Positions 5,139 to 5,623 of a stretch of DNA of 5,623 nucleotides are shown here, in pieces. This DNA is from Bifidobacteriaceae bacterium (GTDB taxonomy: Bacteria > Actinomycetota > Actinomycetes > Actinomycetales > WQXJ01), in assembly GCA_031265345.1 (NCBI GenBank), contig JAISCU010000457.1, positions 1 through 5,623 of the forward strand, read 5' to 3'. Position 1 is the first letter of the stretch, and each line of letters opens with the position of its first letter. The translations under genes and the position numbers were made by a program. The notes under the pieces were generated by a model. It saw nothing but the letters and a program-made list of their open reading frames with translations. It was not told the DNA's origin and searched no databases.

Positions 5139-5623
5139 ATGATCGAAGTCAACAATCTGTCCAAACGGTTCGGGGACAAACTCGCCCTGTCGGACCTGTC
5201 CTTCACCGTCCAACCCGGTCTGGTCACCGGGTTCCTCGGTCCCAACGGCGCCGGGAAGTCCACCACCATGCGCATAATCCTGGGCCTGGACCACCCAACC
5301 ATGGGGAAGGTCACGGTGGACGGCCGACCGTTCGCCGGCTCGGTCGAGCCGCTGGCGAAGATCGGGGCGGTCCTCGACGCCACCGGGGTCAGCCCGGGCC
5401 GCAGCGCCTACGACCACCTCCGGTCGGTCGGCGCGACCGCCGGAATAGGGGCGGCCCAGGTGAACCGGGCACTGGAATATGTGGGCCTCGCGGGTGTGGC
5501 GAGGCGCCGGGTCGGCGGCTTCTCGCTGGGGATGCGGCAACGCCTCGGCATAGCCTCCGCGCTGATCGGCGACCCGGAGATCGTGATACTGGACGAGCCG
5601 GTCAACGGGCTCGACCCGGAAGG
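5139..5623 (+). CDS. ABC transporter ATP-binding protein, N-terminal part
   Basis: This is the ATPase subunit of an ABC transporter, cut by the window end after 161 codons. The start MIEVNNLSKRFGDKLAL is typical of DrrA/BcrA/CcmA-like exporter ATPases of about 300 residues. Visible motifs in order: Walker A GPNGAGKST (34-42, K40), signature FSLGMRQRLG (128-137, a variant of LSGGQ with SLGM), and Walker B IVILDEP (148-154, D152, E153) followed by the D-loop NGLDP. The Q-loop and H-loop glutamine and histidine cannot be judged confidently here; the H-loop lies beyond the end. AGGG at 5127-5130, 8 nt before ATG, is the likely ribosome-binding site. In this family a permease of the ABC-2 type usually follows. 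Such exporters are often controlled by nearby DesK/LuxR-type pairs, which is suggestive here. The substrate is unknown (drug, lipid or peptide). Confidence 0.95.
   Translation, partial: MIEVNNLSKRFGDKLALSDLSFTVQPGLVTGFLGPNGAGKSTTMRIILGLDHPTMGKVTVDGRPFAGSVEPLAKIGAVLDATGVSPGRSAYDHLRSVGATAGIGAAQVNRALEYVGLAGVARRRVGGFSLGMRQRLGIASALIGDPEIVILDEPVNGLDPE

Noticed and set aside
1..5623. CRISPR array, insertion sequence ends or phage attachment site
   Set aside because: No regularly spaced direct repeats, transposase motifs or duplicated tRNA 3' end were seen in the window.

Overview
The window looks like chromosomal DNA of a high-GC Gram-positive bacterium (Actinomycetota). Its protein genes are very GC-rich with G/C in most third codon positions, GTG starts are used, one operon seems to have a leaderless mRNA, and the tRNA-like gene does not encode CCA. 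No species can be named.

Layout. (1) About 1-1050 holds no convincing long protein gene and is visibly less GC-rich than the rest. Read on the minus strand it has a good sigma70-type promoter (-35 TTGACA, 18 nt, -10 TAGTCT) followed by almost 1 kb of closely packed hairpins. Many of these are capped by GNRA tetraloops, and a tRNA-Ile(GAU)-like cloverleaf lies in the middle. I read this as one large structured non-coding RNA, perhaps of the GOLLD/ROOL 'giant ornate RNA' kind, or an undescribed relative. A 38-codon ORF with a strong Shine-Dalgarno and a boxA-like element lie in its 5' leader. (2) About 1086-1430 is intergenic, with one nested inverted repeat. (3) 1431-3307, minus strand, is a two-gene two-component operon: a NarL/LuxR-type response regulator and a DesK-like membrane histidine kinase, overlapping by 4 nt. 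A -10 box sits 7 nt upstream of the kinase GTG, and a 7-bp inverted repeat further upstream is a candidate operator. (4) 3623-4816, plus strand, is a GT4 glycosyltransferase resembling diacylglycerol alpha-glucosyltransferases. (5) 4817-5138 is a gap with possible coding debris and the leader of the next gene. (6) 5139 to the end is the N-terminal part of an ABC transporter ATPase.

How the parts work together. The kinase and regulator form a complete sensor-response pair. The divergent glycosyltransferase (membrane glycolipids) and ABC ATPase (export) suit a cell-envelope stress locus, but the sequence does not prove that the pair controls them. The RNA region is a separate minus-strand unit and is the most interesting part of the window.
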